Source of the DNA: Halobacterium sp. KA-4
Lineage (GTDB): Archaea; Halobacteriota; Halobacteria; Halobacteriales; Halobacteriaceae
Assembly (NCBI RefSeq): GCF_021028995.1
Contig: NZ_JAJJZG010000001.1
Span: forward strand, 1 to 64,000
Direction: 5' to 3'
Length of the DNA: 64,000 nucleotides
The notes under the pieces were generated by a model. The model was not told the DNA's origin, did not search any database, and worked only from the letters and a program-made list of their open reading frames with translations. The position numbers were made by a program, and so were the translations under genes. Below, piece after piece: positions 13,669-22,938 of this stretch; positions within the stretch are counted from its first letter, which is position 1; every line of letters begins with the position of its first letter.

Positions 13669-14973
13669 ATGTCAGGGGACTACGTCCGTGCAGAGGTACT
13701 GGTGGCTGTCGTTCTCGTGGCTGCCGTGTTCGCCGGTGTGACGACAGCAGCGACGGGTGGCTCGATAGCAGCATCGCCGAACGACCCGAACACGACCGCG
13801 ACACACACCGCGAGCGTAGTCGTCGACGGGAACGCCGTCGGTGGGTCGTGGACGAGTTTTCAGGTTGAGTACCAGGCGACCGACGTGAGCAACGTCGGGC
13901 AGAACGACGTGGTGAAAATCGGTATCGACCGCGACAACGACGCGCCCGGTGACACCATCGACGTCGACGTCTCCGACGACCTCAGCAGCGCCGGCGCGGA
14001 TAACAACGGTCACACGCTGGACGTCGGACTCGGTGGGAACTACGGCCTCCAGCAGAACGACGAGCTCGTCGTCGTCTACGAGAACGCCCAGAACCCGAGG
14101 GCCGGCGACTACGATGTCGCGCTCCACGTGAACTACCAGAGCGCCGACGAGACGGATACGGCGACGCTCTCGATTTCGGCGGACACGACGACTACGCAGA
14201 CGGCGACCGCGACCGCGACGGCCACGCAAACGGCAACTGCGACCGCAACGAGCACACAGACGGCGACCGCCACGCCGACGGCGACGACGACTGACTTCGG
14301 TGGGAGCGATACCACCACGACGTCGGACGGCAGCGACGGAGGCGACGACACGTCCGACATCGTCTCCTGGGCGTCCGTGAACGCGGACCCCGCGGAGCCG
14401 AGCATGAATGCGACGCACACGACGATTGCCACGGTCGACAACGAGACTGCGCGCGACTCGTGGAACGGGCTCGTCGTCAACTACAGCGGGACGGGGACGA
14501 ACGTCAGCGGGGTCGGGCAGGGTGACGTGGTGAAAATCGGCATCGACCGCGGCGGCGACGCGGGCAACGACACCGTCGACGTGAACGTCTCCGACGACCT
14601 CAGCAGCGTCGACGCGTCGAACGACGGCGAGACGCTGACTGTCGGCCTCGGTGGGAACTACGACCTCCAGTACGGCGACGAGGTGGTGGTCGTCTACGAG
14701 AACGTCCAGAACCCCTCGGAGGGCATCTACCAAGTGCCGCTGGACGTAAACCACCAGAGCAGCGGCGGCACGGGAACCGCGTCGCTCGTCCTGCTGACGA
14801 ACGACCAGACGACCGAGACCGCGACGCCGAACACCGAGACCGTGACCGAGACCAGCGAGTCGCCTACTTCGCCGACCACGACGGCGGAGTCGACGCCGTC
14901 GACGTCGCCCGGATTCGGCACCATCGCAGCAGTCGTCGCGCTCGCCGCGGCCGCGCTGCTCGCGCGTCGATAG
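13669..14973 (+). CDS. PGF-CTERM surface protein with two tandem domains and a Thr-rich linker
   Basis: A 434-residue exported protein. A signal peptide covers residues 1-29. Two copies of a roughly 120-residue domain (about 33-165 and 240-370) share QNDVVKIGIDRDND / QGDVVKIGIDRGGD, DVDVSDDLSS, LDVGLGGNY and ELVVVYENAQNP / EVVVVYENVQNP. Between them lies a linker rich in Thr-Ala and Thr-Gln (about 170-225), a likely O-glycosylation site. The C-terminus is SPGFGTIAAVVALAAAALLARR-like, the PGF-CTERM signal handled by archaeosortase A. The ATG at 13669 fits a GAGG seven to ten bases upstream and a TTTTA box at 13612; the earlier ATG at 13627 would lie before the expected transcript start. Function unknown, probably cell-surface. 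Confidence 0.82.
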   Translation: MSGDYVRAEVLVAVVLVAAVFAGVTTAATGGSIAASPNDPNTTATHTASVVVDGNAVGGSWTSFQVEYQATDVSNVGQNDVVKIGIDRDNDAPGDTIDVDVSDDLSSAGADNNGHTLDVGLGGNYGLQQNDELVVVYENAQNPRAGDYDVALHVNYQSADETDTATLSISADTTTTQTATATATATQTATATATSTQTATATPTATTTDFGGSDTTTTSDGSDGGDDTSDIVSWASVNADPAEPSMNATHTTIATVDNETARDSWNGLVVNYSGTGTNVSGVGQGDVVKIGIDRGGDAGNDTVDVNVSDDLSSVDASNDGETLTVGLGGNYDLQYGDEVVVVYENVQNPSEGIYQVPLDVNHQSSGGTGTASLVLLTNDQTTETATPNTETVTETSESPTSPTTTAESTPSTSPGFGTIAAVVALAAAALLARR

Positions 14974-14984
14974 ACATACAAGCG

Positions 14985-15003
14985 GCCGGGGAGACGCCCC
15001 GGC
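14985..15003 (+). terminator. GC-rich hairpin directly before citE
   Basis: GCCGGGG (14985-14991) and CCCCGGC (14997-15003) pair around AGACG, ending exactly at the citE ATG and 12 bp after the surface-protein stop. It could end transcription of the surface protein or act in citE control; no T-run follows, so a terminator role is uncertain. Confidence 0.4.
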
Positions 15004-15870
15004 ATGGCTCGACGCAGCGTCTTGTTTTCGCCGGGCGACCAGCCGGAGTTACTGCGGAAAGCGCCGGAGACGGGCGCGGACGTCGTCGTCTTCGACCTCG
15101 AAGACGCGGTCGTTCCCGCGCGGAAGACGGAGGCGCGGACCGCCGTCCAGTCAGTGCTCGCGGACCCCAACTTCGACCCAGACTGTGAGGTCTGCGTGCG
15201 CGTGAACCCAATCGGAGCGGGCGCTCGTGACGACGTGGAGACGGTGCTCGCCGGGGAGAACCCGCGGCTGGACGCCGTCGTCCTCCCGAAAGCGCGGTCC
15301 GCCGACGAGGTGACGACGCTCGGCCGGCTGCTCGACGAGCGCGCGTTCGACGTCCCCGTGCTGGCGCTCGTGGAGTCCGCACGCGGCGTCCTGCACGCCG
15401 AAGAAATCGCGGACGCCGGACCGACGGACGCGCTCGTGTTCGGTGCGGAAGACCTCGCGGCGGACGTCGGCGCGACGCGGACCGACGACGGAATCGAGGT
15501 CCTCCACGCGCGCGAGCAGGTCGTGCTCGCTGCGGGTGCCGCGGGCGTGGACGCCATCGACACCGTCTACACGGACATCGAGGACACGGAAGGACTCACC
15601 GAGGAGACCGAATTCGCGGCGCAGTTGGGCTACGACGGGAAACTCGCGATTCACCCCTCGCAGGTCGACCCCATCAACGACGCGTTCACGCCCGCAGCGG
15701 AGGACGTGGAGTGGGCGAAGCGGGTTCTCGACGCCCAGGAGGAGGCCGACGAAGCGGGTCACGGGGTGTACCGCGTGGACGGCGAGATGGTGGACGCACC
15801 ACTAGTGGCGCAGGCCGAACGCATCCTCGAACGGGCGCGGGCCGCCGACGGTGGCGACGCCGACGAGTAA
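15004..15870 (+). CDS. citE: CitE-like lyase (malyl-CoA / beta-methylmalyl-CoA / citramalyl-CoA lyase family)
   Basis: A 288-residue TIM-barrel lyase of the HpcH/HpaI-CitE superfamily. Motifs: [13 protein letters not shown] (4-16), [17 protein letters not shown] (24-41) with the metal-binding region, CVRVNP (61-66), [10 protein letters not shown] (94-104), [10 protein letters not shown] (119-129) with the metal-ligand Glu, [11 protein letters not shown] (144-154) with the second metal Asp, and [10 protein letters not shown] (209-218). It cleaves or forms 3-hydroxyacyl-CoA thioesters of malate type; the precise substrate is not settled by sequence. A TATA-like box is seen about 27 bp upstream. 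Glutamate dehydrogenase follows 65 bp downstream in the same direction. Confidence 0.85.
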   Translation: MARRSVLFSPGDQPELLRKAPETGADVVVFDLEDAVVPARKTEARTAVQSVLADPNFDPDCEVCVRVNPIGAGARDDVETVLAGENPRLDAVVLPKARSADEVTTLGRLLDERAFDVPVLALVESARGVLHAEEIADAGPTDALVFGAEDLAADVGATRTDDGIEVLHAREQVVLAAGAAGVDAIDTVYTDIEDTEGLTEETEFAAQLGYDGKLAIHPSQVDPINDAFTPAAEDVEWAKRVLDAQEEADEAGHGVYRVDGEMVDAPLVAQAERILERARAADGGDADE

Positions 15871-15935
15871 GCGGGCGAACGACTACGATTACAGGTTCCG
15901 CCACGCTTTTGCTGAGCGACAGAGTCGGTCGGTGT

Positions 15936-17189
15936 ATGGCGGACGCTAATCCCTTCGAGAGCCTGCAGGAACAACTCGACGACGCGAGCGAGTATCTCGA
16001 CGTCCGAGAGGACGTCCTCGACCGACTCAAACAGCCCGAGCGCGTGCTCGAACTCACGCTCTCCGTGGAGATGGACGACGGCACCATCGAGACGTTCGAC
16101 GCGTACCGTTCGCAATTCAACGGCGACCGCGGCCCGTACAAGGGCGGCATTCGCTACCACCCGGGCGTCACCCGCGACGAAGTGAAGGCGCTCTCCGGAT
16201 GGATGGCGTACAAGACGGCGGTCGTCGACATCCCCTACGGCGGCGGCAAGGGCGGCATCGAACTGGACCCCAGCGAGTACTCCGAGAGCGAACTCGAGCG
16301 CATCACGCGGTCGTTCGCCAAGGAGATTCGCCCGTTCATCGGCGAGGACAAGGACGTGCCCGCGCCCGACGTGAACACGGGCCAGCGGGAGATGAATTGG
16401 ATCAAAGACACCTACGAGAAGCTGGAGAACACGACCGCGCCCGGCGTCATCACGGGGAAAGCCCTCGAAAACGGCGGCAGCAAGGGTCGCGTCGAGGCGA
16501 CCGGTCGCTCGACGATGTTCGCCGCTCGCGAGGTCTTCGACTACCTCGACAAGGACATGGAGGAAGCCACGGTCGCCGTGCAGGGGTACGGGAACGCCGG
16601 CTCCATCGCCGCGCGGCTCCTCGAAGACCTCGGCGCGAACGTCGTCGCCGTCTCGGACTCCTCGGGCGCCATCTACAACCCCGAAGGATTCGACACCCGC
16701 CACGTCAAGGAGTTCAAACGCGACACCGGTAGCGTCGCCGGCTACGACGGCGCGACCGAGGAGTTCGGCAATGACGACCTGCTCACGCTGGATGTCGACC
16801 TGCTCGTGCCCGCGGCCCTGGAGAACGCCATCGACGGCGACCTCGCGCACGACGTCGAGGCGGACGTCGTCGTGGAGGCTGCGAACGGCCCGCTCACGCC
16901 GGACGCGGACGAGGTGCTCGCGGAGCGCGGCGTCTACGTCGTCCCGGACATCCTCGCGAACGCCGGTGGTGTCACCGTCTCGTACTTCGAGTGGGTGCAG
17001 AACCGCCAGCGCTTCCAGTGGACGGAAGAGCGCGTCAACGAGGAACTGGAAGCCGTCATCACGGACGCGTTCGACGCGATGATCGACGCCTACGAAGCCA
17101 ACGACCTCCCGAGCCTCCGCATGGCCGCGTACGTCGTCGCCGTCCAGCGCGTCGTCGACGCCTACGAAGGCAGCGGTAGCTGGCCGTAA
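15936..17189 (+). CDS. gdhA: Glutamate dehydrogenase
   Basis: A 417-residue Glu/Leu/Phe/Val dehydrogenase, the normal length for the hexameric archaeal type, interconverting glutamate and 2-oxoglutarate plus ammonium. The N-terminal catalytic domain has [16 protein letters not shown] (about 50-66), [15 protein letters not shown] (about 96-111) with the catalytic Lys, and VPAPDVNTG (about 142-150). The nucleotide-binding domain follows with [17 protein letters not shown] (about 217-233). The ATG at 15936 lies 26 bp after a CTTTTG box, consistent with a leaderless transcript; the frame extends upstream into citE only by chance. Coenzyme specificity cannot be read with certainty. Confidence 0.95.
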   Translation: MADANPFESLQEQLDDASEYLDVREDVLDRLKQPERVLELTLSVEMDDGTIETFDAYRSQFNGDRGPYKGGIRYHPGVTRDEVKALSGWMAYKTAVVDIPYGGGKGGIELDPSEYSESELERITRSFAKEIRPFIGEDKDVPAPDVNTGQREMNWIKDTYEKLENTTAPGVITGKALENGGSKGRVEATGRSTMFAAREVFDYLDKDMEEATVAVQGYGNAGSIAARLLEDLGANVVAVSDSSGAIYNPEGFDTRHVKEFKRDTGSVAGYDGATEEFGNDDLLTLDVDLLVPAALENAIDGDLAHDVEADVVVEAANGPLTPDADEVLAERGVYVVPDILANAGGVTVSYFEWVQNRQRFQWTEERVNEELEAVITDAFDAMIDAYEANDLPSLRMAAYVVAVQRVVDAYEGSGSWP

Positions 17190-17217
17190 CTCCTCGAAAA
17201 GAGCCGCTCGTTCGGCG

Positions 17218-18360
17218 CTACAGGTAGCCTTCTTCCGCGAGGCGCTCGACTGCTTCTTCGAGCCGTTCGGTGCTCGCCGCGTACGAGATGCGCGCGTAGC
17301 CCGGCGTGCCGAACGCGCTGCCGGGGACGGTCGCGACGTGGGCGTCCTTCAGGGCGTCCTGGCACCACTGCTGGTCGTCCTCGTCCACCGGGACCATCAC
17401 GTAGAACGCGCCGTCCGGCTCCGGGACGTCGGTGCCGTGCTCGGCGAACAGTTCCAGCAGGCGGTCCTTCCGGGACTCGAACGCCTCGACCATCTCCTCG
17501 ACCGCTTCGTCCGTGTTCTCGATGGCTTCGACGCCGCCGTGCTGGACGAAGTTCGTGGCCGAGGAGACGGAGTGCGAGTGCACCTTCCCCGCCTGGTCGA
17601 TGAGTTCTTCGGGCCCCGCGAGGTAGCCCAGGCGCCAGCCCGTCATCGCGTAGGCCTTCGAGAAGCCGTTGATGGTGACGGTACGCTCGAACATCCCGTC
17701 GAGGGCGGCGAGGCTCACGTGCTCGCGGCCGTAGTTGATGTGCTGGTAGATTTCGTCCGAGATGACCGTGATGTCGTGCTCGACGGCGAGGTCACGGACG
17801 CTCTCCATGGCTTCACGCGAGTACACCGAGCCCGTGGGGTTGCTCGGGGAATTCACGACCAGCAGTTCGGTGTCGTCCGACACCGCGGCGGCGAGTTCGT
17901 CCAGCGCCGGCTCCAATTGGAAGTCGTGCGGCGAGAGGTCCACGCGAGTCAGTTCCGCGCCCGCGATTTTCGCCATCGCCTCGTAGGACACCCACGCGGG
18001 GTCCAGCAGCGCGACCTCGTCGCCGTCGTCGACGAGCGCCTGGAACGTCTCGAACAGCGCCTGCTTCGCGCCCGGCGTGACGATGACGTTGCCCGCCTCG
18101 TAGTCGATGCCGTCGCCGCGGAGCTTCGCCGCGATGGCCTCCCGCAGTTCCGGGATGCCGTTCGAGGACGTGTAGCCGGTTTCACCGGCTTCGAGGGCGT
18201 CCTCGGCGGCGTCCTTGACGTTCTGCGGCGTGTCGAAGTCGGGTTCGCCGACCGAGAGGTCGATGACGTCCTTGCCCTCGGCTTCGAGTTCGTTCGCGAG
18301 GTTGCTGACCGCGAGCGTCGCGCTCGGTTCTACTCGTCGTACCCTGTCGGTGAAGTCCAT
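17218..18360 (-). CDS. aspC: Class I PLP-dependent aminotransferase, aspartate aminotransferase-like
   Basis: A 380-residue aminotransferase of the Igamma aspartate type. Key features: LSVGEPDFDTP (34-45), GYTSSNGIPELREAIA (60-75), TPGAKQALFETFQAL (92-106), NSPSNPTG (165-172), SDEIYQHI (196-203) with the PLP-binding Asp and Tyr, and the Schiff-base lysine in NGFSKAYAMTGWRLGY (about 226-241). Near the C-terminus GYARISYA contains the substrate-carboxylate Arg. It is downstream of ribH with one base between (18361), hence probably co-transcribed, and convergent with gdhA, whose glutamate/2-oxoglutarate pair it would use. Confidence 0.92.
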   Translation of the reverse strand: MDFTDRVRRVEPSATLAVSNLANELEAEGKDVIDLSVGEPDFDTPQNVKDAAEDALEAGETGYTSSNGIPELREAIAAKLRGDGIDYEAGNVIVTPGAKQALFETFQALVDDGDEVALLDPAWVSYEAMAKIAGAELTRVDLSPHDFQLEPALDELAAAVSDDTELLVVNSPSNPTGSVYSREAMESVRDLAVEHDITVISDEIYQHINYGREHVSLAALDGMFERTVTINGFSKAYAMTGWRLGYLAGPEELIDQAGKVHSHSVSSATNFVQHGGVEAIENTDEAVEEMVEAFESRKDRLLELFAEHGTDVPEPDGAFYVMVPVDEDDQQWCQDALKDAHVATVPGSAFGTPGYARISYAASTERLEEAVERLAEEGYL

Positions 18361-18361
18361 C

Positions 18362-18763
18362 TTAGAGTTCCTCCGCGAGGTGAATCGCGCTGTCTACGGC
18401 TTCCGCTCCCTTCTGTACTCGTTCGCGGGCTTCCGCGCCCGACATCCCCGGCCCGGCGACGCCGAACGCCACCGGCGTGTCGCGGTCGAGGCTGACGTCG
18501 GTGAGCTTCTGGGCGGTCGCGTGTGCGATGACCTCGTCGTGGTCGGTGTCGCCCGTGACGATTGCGCCGACGACCGCGACGGCGTCAACGTCGTCGCGGC
18601 GCGCGAGCCGGTCGGCGGCCAGCGGCGCGTCGTACGCGCCCGGCACGCGGACCAACTCGACGACGTTGGCGTCCGCGTCGTCGGCCGTCTCCACGGCCGC
18701 CGACTCCATCTGTTCGGTGACGCTGCGGTTGAACTCCGCAACGACGAGCCCGAGCTCTACCAT
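18362..18763 (-). CDS. ribH: 6,7-Dimethyl-8-ribityllumazine synthase
   Basis: A 133-residue lumazine synthase, the penultimate enzyme of riboflavin synthesis, condensing the ribityl-pyrimidine with dihydroxybutanone phosphate. Visible landmarks: VVAEFNRSVTEQM near the N-terminus (substrate binding), VPGAYDAPLAADRL (about 40-53), GAIVTGDTDHDEVIAHA (about 66-82) with the catalytic His in the TDHDEV segment, and PVAFGV (about 96-101). The ATG at 18763 is chosen because an ATAAAG/CTTTAT box is centred 27 bp upstream; an ATG two codons earlier (18769) is also possible. It shares its promoter region with the divergent Agl23-type gene. Confidence 0.9.
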   Translation of the reverse strand: MVELGLVVAEFNRSVTEQMESAAVETADDADANVVELVRVPGAYDAPLAADRLARRDDVDAVAVVGAIVTGDTDHDEVIAHATAQKLTDVSLDRDTPVAFGVAGPGMSGAEARERVQKGAEAVDSAIHLAEEL

Positions 18764-18861
18764 ACTCATTGGGTCTCCCGGGGCGGATAAAGGCCTACCG
18801 TTACGGACAGTTCCCGCGAACCCACAAGTTTGTATGCACCCCGTTCCGTTTGGCGAACGAA

Positions 18862-20568
18862 ATGCCCTCCTTCGGACGCCGCCGAACTACGGCGCTCGCG
18901 GTCGCCCTCGCGGTGCTGGCCGCGCTCGCCCTCCGGTTCGTCGCGCTCGGCGACCGCATCTTCCACTGGGACGAGGCCCGGGTCGGCTACTGGGTACTCC
19001 AGTACGCCGCGACCGGCGAGTGGGCGTACCGCGCCATCGTCCACGGGCCGTTCCTCTTCCACGTGAACGAGTGGCTGTTCAGCGTCCTCGGGACCAATGA
19101 CGCCGTCGCGCGAGCACCCGTCGCGGTCGTCGGCGCACTCCTCCCCGTGACGGCGTGGCTGTTCCGTACGCGCCTCGACGACGTGGAAGTCACGGCGCTG
19201 GCCGCACTGCTCGCGCTCAATCCCGTGCTCGTCTACTACTCGCGGTTCATGCGCAGCGACGTGCTCGTCGCGGCGTTCAGCGTCGCCGCGCTCGGCCTCG
19301 CGGTACGCGCGCTCGACACCCGGCGCGGCGGCTACCTCGTCGCCGCCGGCGCGATGCTCGGACTCGCGTTCACGACCAAGGAGAACGCGCTCGTCTACGT
19401 CGCGATGTTCGTCGGCGCGAGCGCACTCCTGCTGGACGAACAACTGTTCACGGCCCGCAAGCGCGACGAATCCTGGGAGCGCGTGCTCCACGAGAACCTC
19501 CAGCGCGTCGGGAGCGGCCTGCTCGCGTGGCGGCGCGCCATCGCGGGCGGCGCGCTCGCGTTCCTTGTCATGGTCGTCGTCTTCTACGCACCCCGGCCAG
19601 AGTTCTACGCGGCGTTCACGAACCCGACGCAACTACCGGGCGTCATCGCTGCGGGGACGGCCGGCGCGTGGGCGGAGTTCTGGAGCACATGGGGCGTCAG
19701 CGGCAGCGCCTCCCGTCAACACAGCTACGTCGCGTTCCTCGCGGACGCGCTACGGACGCTCGGCGCGGCGTCCCTGATGCTCGTCGCTGCCGCAGTCGTC
19801 GGCTTCCTCGCGGAGCGCTACGTCGCCGACGAACCCCGTGACCTCGTGCTGTTCGCGGGCTACTGGGCGGTCGCGTCGGTCGTCGTCTACCCCGCGATTA
19901 CGGACATCTCCGGACACTGGTCGGTCGTGCACGCGGTGGTTCCGCTGGCAATTCCCGCAGCCGTCGGCGTGCGCGTAGTCGTGGACCGCGGCCGGTCAGC
20001 CTACCGGAGCGACGACCGTATTGGCGTCGCGCTCGCCGCGCTCGTATTGCTCGCGGTCGCCGGGCAGATGGGGGCCGTAACCGCGGAAACGTCGTACCTG
20101 ATGCCCCAGGACGAGGATAACGTACTCGTCCAATACGGCCAGCCCGGCAGCGACATGCGCGCGACGCTCGACCGAATCGAGCGCATCGCCCCCGAGAACG
20201 AAGGCACGGACGTGCTCTACTACGGCAGCCACTTCCACGTCGCGAGCGAGTACGGCGTCGTGGACCCAGTTAGCGCCGCGGAGACGAACTGGTCCAATCG
20301 ACTCCCGCTCCCGTGGTACACGGAACGCGCGGGCGCGGTGACCGACTCCACGACGCGACTGTCCAAACCGACGGTCGCCGGGAACAAGACGGTCAGCGTC
20401 AAGACCACGGACGCGCCGGTCGTCGTGACGCAGGCGAAACACTACCAGGACGTCCGCGAGCGCCTCGGCCCCGAGTACGAGGGGTGGACGTACGAACTCA
20501 CGGCGACGAACACGATAATCGTCGTCTTCGTGGACACCGGTACACCGGGCTTCGCCGAACCCGAGTAA
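18862..20568 (+). CDS. Agl23-type polytopic membrane protein (TIGR03663/GT39-like)
   Basis: A 568-residue membrane protein. RIFHWDEARVGYWVLQYAATGEWAYRAIVHGPFLFH (about 26-62) is the typical first loop of GT-C type proteins with acidic residues after TM1. About ten more membrane helices run to residue 410, followed by an extracytoplasmic domain (about 415-565) with GSDMRATLDRIERI and VLYYGSHFH. The family is linked to N-glycosylation and lipid flipping in haloarchaea (flippase-associated Agl23). The ATG at 18862 lies about 30 bp after TTTGTATG, suggesting a leaderless start. It is divergent from ribH and precedes purK by 69 bp. Confidence 0.8.
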   Translation: MPSFGRRRTTALAVALAVLAALALRFVALGDRIFHWDEARVGYWVLQYAATGEWAYRAIVHGPFLFHVNEWLFSVLGTNDAVARAPVAVVGALLPVTAWLFRTRLDDVEVTALAALLALNPVLVYYSRFMRSDVLVAAFSVAALGLAVRALDTRRGGYLVAAGAMLGLAFTTKENALVYVAMFVGASALLLDEQLFTARKRDESWERVLHENLQRVGSGLLAWRRAIAGGALAFLVMVVVFYAPRPEFYAAFTNPTQLPGVIAAGTAGAWAEFWSTWGVSGSASRQHSYVAFLADALRTLGAASLMLVAAAVVGFLAERYVADEPRDLVLFAGYWAVASVVVYPAITDISGHWSVVHAVVPLAIPAAVGVRVVVDRGRSAYRSDDRIGVALAALVLLAVAGQMGAVTAETSYLMPQDEDNVLVQYGQPGSDMRATLDRIERIAPENEGTDVLYYGSHFHVASEYGVVDPVSAAETNWSNRLPLPWYTERAGAVTDSTTRLSKPTVAGNKTVSVKTTDAPVVVTQAKHYQDVRERLGPEYEGWTYELTATNTIIVVFVDTGTPGFAEPE

Positions 20569-20637
20569 CCACGGTCGTGTACACTCCATCGGTTCATTCG
20601 GCAATTCTTATGCAGGAGTAGGCGGAAGTCGCGGGTG

Positions 20638-21792
20638 ATGACGGTACCCGTTCCCGGAGCGACAGTCGGGGTCGTCGGCGGCGGCCAATTGGGCCGGATG
20701 CTCGCGGAAGCCGCGAGCCCGCTGGGCGTCGACGTGGTCGTCCTCGACCCAACGCTGGACTGCCCGGCGTGCCCGCCCGCCGCCGACCAAATCGTCGGTG
20801 GATTCGACGACCGCGACGCCATCCGCGAGCTCGCCGAGCGCGCGGACGTGCTCACGTACGAAATCGAGCTCGCGGACCCCGCGGTGCTCGCGAACGTGAG
20901 CGACGAGTACGACGTGCCCGTCCACCCGTCCCCGGGGACGCTGGAGACGATTCAGGACAAACTCGTGCAGAACCGGGCGTTCGAGGACACGGGCGTGCCG
21001 GTCCCGCCGTTCCGCGCGGTCGACGACGCCGACGACCTCGAAGCCGCCTTCGAGGAATTCGGCCGGCCGCTGATGCTGAAGGCGCGCACCGGCGGCTACG
21101 ACGGCCGCGGGAACGCGCCCGTGAAGTCGGTCGCGGAGGCTCGCGAGACGTTCGACGGCCTCGACGGCATGGTCGCCGAGAAGCTCGTGGACTTCGAGCG
21201 CGAACTCTCGGTCATCGCGGCCAGCGGCGACGGCGAGACGGCGACGTTCCCGGTCGCGGAGAACGTTCACGAGGCCGAGATTCTCCGCGAGTCGGTCGTG
21301 CCGGCGCGCGCCAGCGAGCGCGTCCGCGAGGAGGCTACCGAGGTCGCCCGCGACGTGCTCGACGCGCTCGACGGCCGCGGCGTCTTCGGCGTGGAACTGT
21401 TCGAGGTGGACGGCCGGATTCTCGTTAACGAGGTCGCGCCCCGCCCGCACAACTCCGGGCACTACACCATCGAGGGCTGTCACACCTCGCAGTTTGAGCA
21501 GTTCGCCCGCGCGCTCTGCGGGCTGCCACTCGGGGACACGACGCTCCGCCAGCCGACCGTGATGGCGAACGTGCTCGGCGACCCCGACGACGAGGAGCGC
21601 CCCGCCGAGTTGGCGGGCGTGTCGAGTGCGCTGCGGGACGACCGTATCGCCTTCCATTGGTACGACAAACGCGATGTCCGCCCGCTCCGGAAGATGGGCC
21701 ACGTCACAGTCGTCGGCGACGACCGCGGCGAACTCCTGATGCGTGCTCGCGCCGCCCGCGACGCGCTCTCGTTCACTCCCTCAGACTCATGA
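20638..21792 (+). CDS. purK: N5-carboxyaminoimidazole ribonucleotide synthase
   Basis: A 384-residue ATP-grasp enzyme that converts AIR, ATP and bicarbonate to N5-CAIR in purine synthesis. GVVGGGQLGRMLAEAASPLG (about 12-31) is the N-terminal Rossmann part. The ATP-grasp core has TIQDKLVQNRAFEDTGVPVPPF (about 103-124), LMLKARTGGYDGRGN (about 144-158) with the Gly-rich loop, VAEKLVDFERELSV (about 178-191), VFGVELFEVDGRILVNEVAPRPHNSGHYTIEGC (about 248-281) with the Mg/ATP ligands. The stop overlaps the purE start (ATGA), the usual purK-purE coupling. ATG 20638 is preceded directly by an in-frame GTG. Confidence 0.95.
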   Translation: MTVPVPGATVGVVGGGQLGRMLAEAASPLGVDVVVLDPTLDCPACPPAADQIVGGFDDRDAIRELAERADVLTYEIELADPAVLANVSDEYDVPVHPSPGTLETIQDKLVQNRAFEDTGVPVPPFRAVDDADDLEAAFEEFGRPLMLKARTGGYDGRGNAPVKSVAEARETFDGLDGMVAEKLVDFERELSVIAASGDGETATFPVAENVHEAEILRESVVPARASERVREEATEVARDVLDALDGRGVFGVELFEVDGRILVNEVAPRPHNSGHYTIEGCHTSQFEQFARALCGLPLGDTTLRQPTVMANVLGDPDDEERPAELAGVSSALRDDRIAFHWYDKRDVRPLRKMGHVTVVGDDRGELLMRARAARDALSFTPSDS

Positions 21793-22400
21793 CTACAGTA
21801 GCAGACCTCGTCGAGTTGTTCGAATCGGAAGCACAGCGGGACCGTCCCAGCGAGCAGACGCCCGACGTCGGGATTATCATGGGCAGCGACAGCGACCTCG
21901 ACGTGATGGCGGGCGCGCACGACGCGCTCACCGACCTCGGCTTCGCGGAAGTCACGGACTACGACGACCCGCCTTCGGGGTACACCTTCGAGTCGTGGGT
22001 CGTCTCCGCACACCGGACACCGGACCTGATGTACGCGTACGCGGAGACCGCCGCCGACCGCGGGCTCGACGTCATCATCGCGGGTGCCGGCGGGAAGTCC
22101 GCGGACCTCCCGAACATGACCGCGTCGCTTGCGTACCCGATTCCGGTCGTCGGCGTCCCCGTGCAGGAGAAGTCCGTCGACTCGGTCATCGGAATGCCGA
22201 CGGGCGCACCCATCACGGCCGTCGACGCCGGGAAGTCCTACAACGCCGGGCTGTCGGCCGCACAGTTCCTCGCGACCAGCGACGACGAACTCGCCCAGCG
22301 GCTCCGCGACCTCCACGCCGAACGCCGGGACGGCGTCGCGGACGTCTCCCGCGAACTCCACGAACGCGGGACGCCAAGCTTTCGGGCGAGTCGCGACTGA
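21789..22400 (+). CDS. purE: N5-carboxyaminoimidazole ribonucleotide mutase
   Basis: A 203-residue PurE, moving the carboxylate of N5-CAIR to carbon 4 to give CAIR. The conserved core starts at about residue 27 (VGIIMGSDSDLDVMAGA), then VVSAHRTPDLMYAYAETA (about 71-88) with the catalytic His, IIAGAGGKSADLPNMTAS (about 96-113) and GMPTGAPITAV (about 137-147). It is longer than bacterial PurE at both ends, with an acidic N-terminal helix. It overlaps purK by four bases, and its product works directly on the purK product. The complex I operon begins 133 bp downstream. Confidence 0.95.
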   Translation: MTTVADLVELFESEAQRDRPSEQTPDVGIIMGSDSDLDVMAGAHDALTDLGFAEVTDYDDPPSGYTFESWVVSAHRTPDLMYAYAETAADRGLDVIIAGAGGKSADLPNMTASLAYPIPVVGVPVQEKSVDSVIGMPTGAPITAVDAGKSYNAGLSAAQFLATSDDELAQRLRDLHAERRDGVADVSRELHERGTPSFRASRD

Positions 22401-22486
22401 CCGGACACTCCCGGACGCCCGAACGCCGCAGTCGCCCTGAAACCCTCGAATTCTCCCGCCTGCGGGCGTGCGGGCATAAATCAACG

Positions 22487-22525
22487 TTTATGGGCGTGGG
22501 GTCCAAACTCCCGCTCGTCACGGAG
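22487..22525 (+). promoter_or_regulatory. Promoter and Shine-Dalgarno of the complex I operon
   Basis: TTTATG at 22487-22492 is a TATA-like box; a start site about 27 bp on would give a short leader of about 18 nt carrying GGAG (22522-22525), eight bases before the nuoA ATG at 22534. This differs from the leaderless pattern seen at many other genes in the window. Confidence 0.5.
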
Positions 22526-22533
22526 ACACTCCT

Positions 22534-22938
22534 ATGAATCCATGGATCGCCATCGGTATGTTGGCGCTCGTGGGCATCCTCATCCCCGCATCGATGATGG
22601 TGGTGTCCTCGCTACTGCGCCCGACCGTACCTGAACAAGGGAAGCGAGCCACCTACGAGAGTGGCGAGGTTCCGACGGGGGACGCGCGCGTCCAGTTCAA
22701 CATCCAGTACTACATGGTCGCGCTGCTGTTCCTCGTGTTCGACATCGAGACCGTTCTCATCTTCCCGTGGACCGTCATCTACCAGGACGCCGTCCAGTCC
22801 GCCGGCCTGACGCGGGCACTGCTGCCGATGCTCGTCTTCATCGGCGTGCTCGTCGTCGGCCTCGCGTGGGCGTGGCGCAAGGGCGTCGTTCAGTGGGTGC
22901 GGACACCACGGCACGGAGGAAAACCACATGAGCAGTGA
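22534..22938 (+). CDS. nuoA: Complex I (NADH-quinone oxidoreductase-like) subunit A
   Basis: A 134-residue membrane subunit with three helices (about 5-28, 62-85, 92-116). The loop has the conserved YESGEVPTGDARVQFNIQYYMVALLFLVFDIETVLIFPW region (about 40-79), with the acidic residues of the quinone-site loop. First gene of an eleven-gene operon; it overlaps nuoB by 11 bp. The cluster lacks nuoE, nuoF and nuoG, as in other archaeal complex I forms, so the electron donor is not NADH through the usual input module. Confidence 0.94.
   Translation: MNPWIAIGMLALVGILIPASMMVVSSLLRPTVPEQGKRATYESGEVPTGDARVQFNIQYYMVALLFLVFDIETVLIFPWTVIYQDAVQSAGLTRALLPMLVFIGVLVVGLAWAWRKGVVQWVRTPRHGGKPHEQ

Noticed and set aside
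14180-14300. Short ACGGCGACCGC-like repeats that look like a small tandem array
   Set aside because: They code the Thr-Ala/Thr-Gln linker of the surface protein; there are no spacers or palindromic repeats as in a CRISPR array.
15711-15935. An extended N-terminus for glutamate dehydrogenase overlapping citE
   Set aside because: The added residues are Arg/Gly-rich out-of-phase codons of citE; the ATG at 15936 has a TATA-like box at the right distance.
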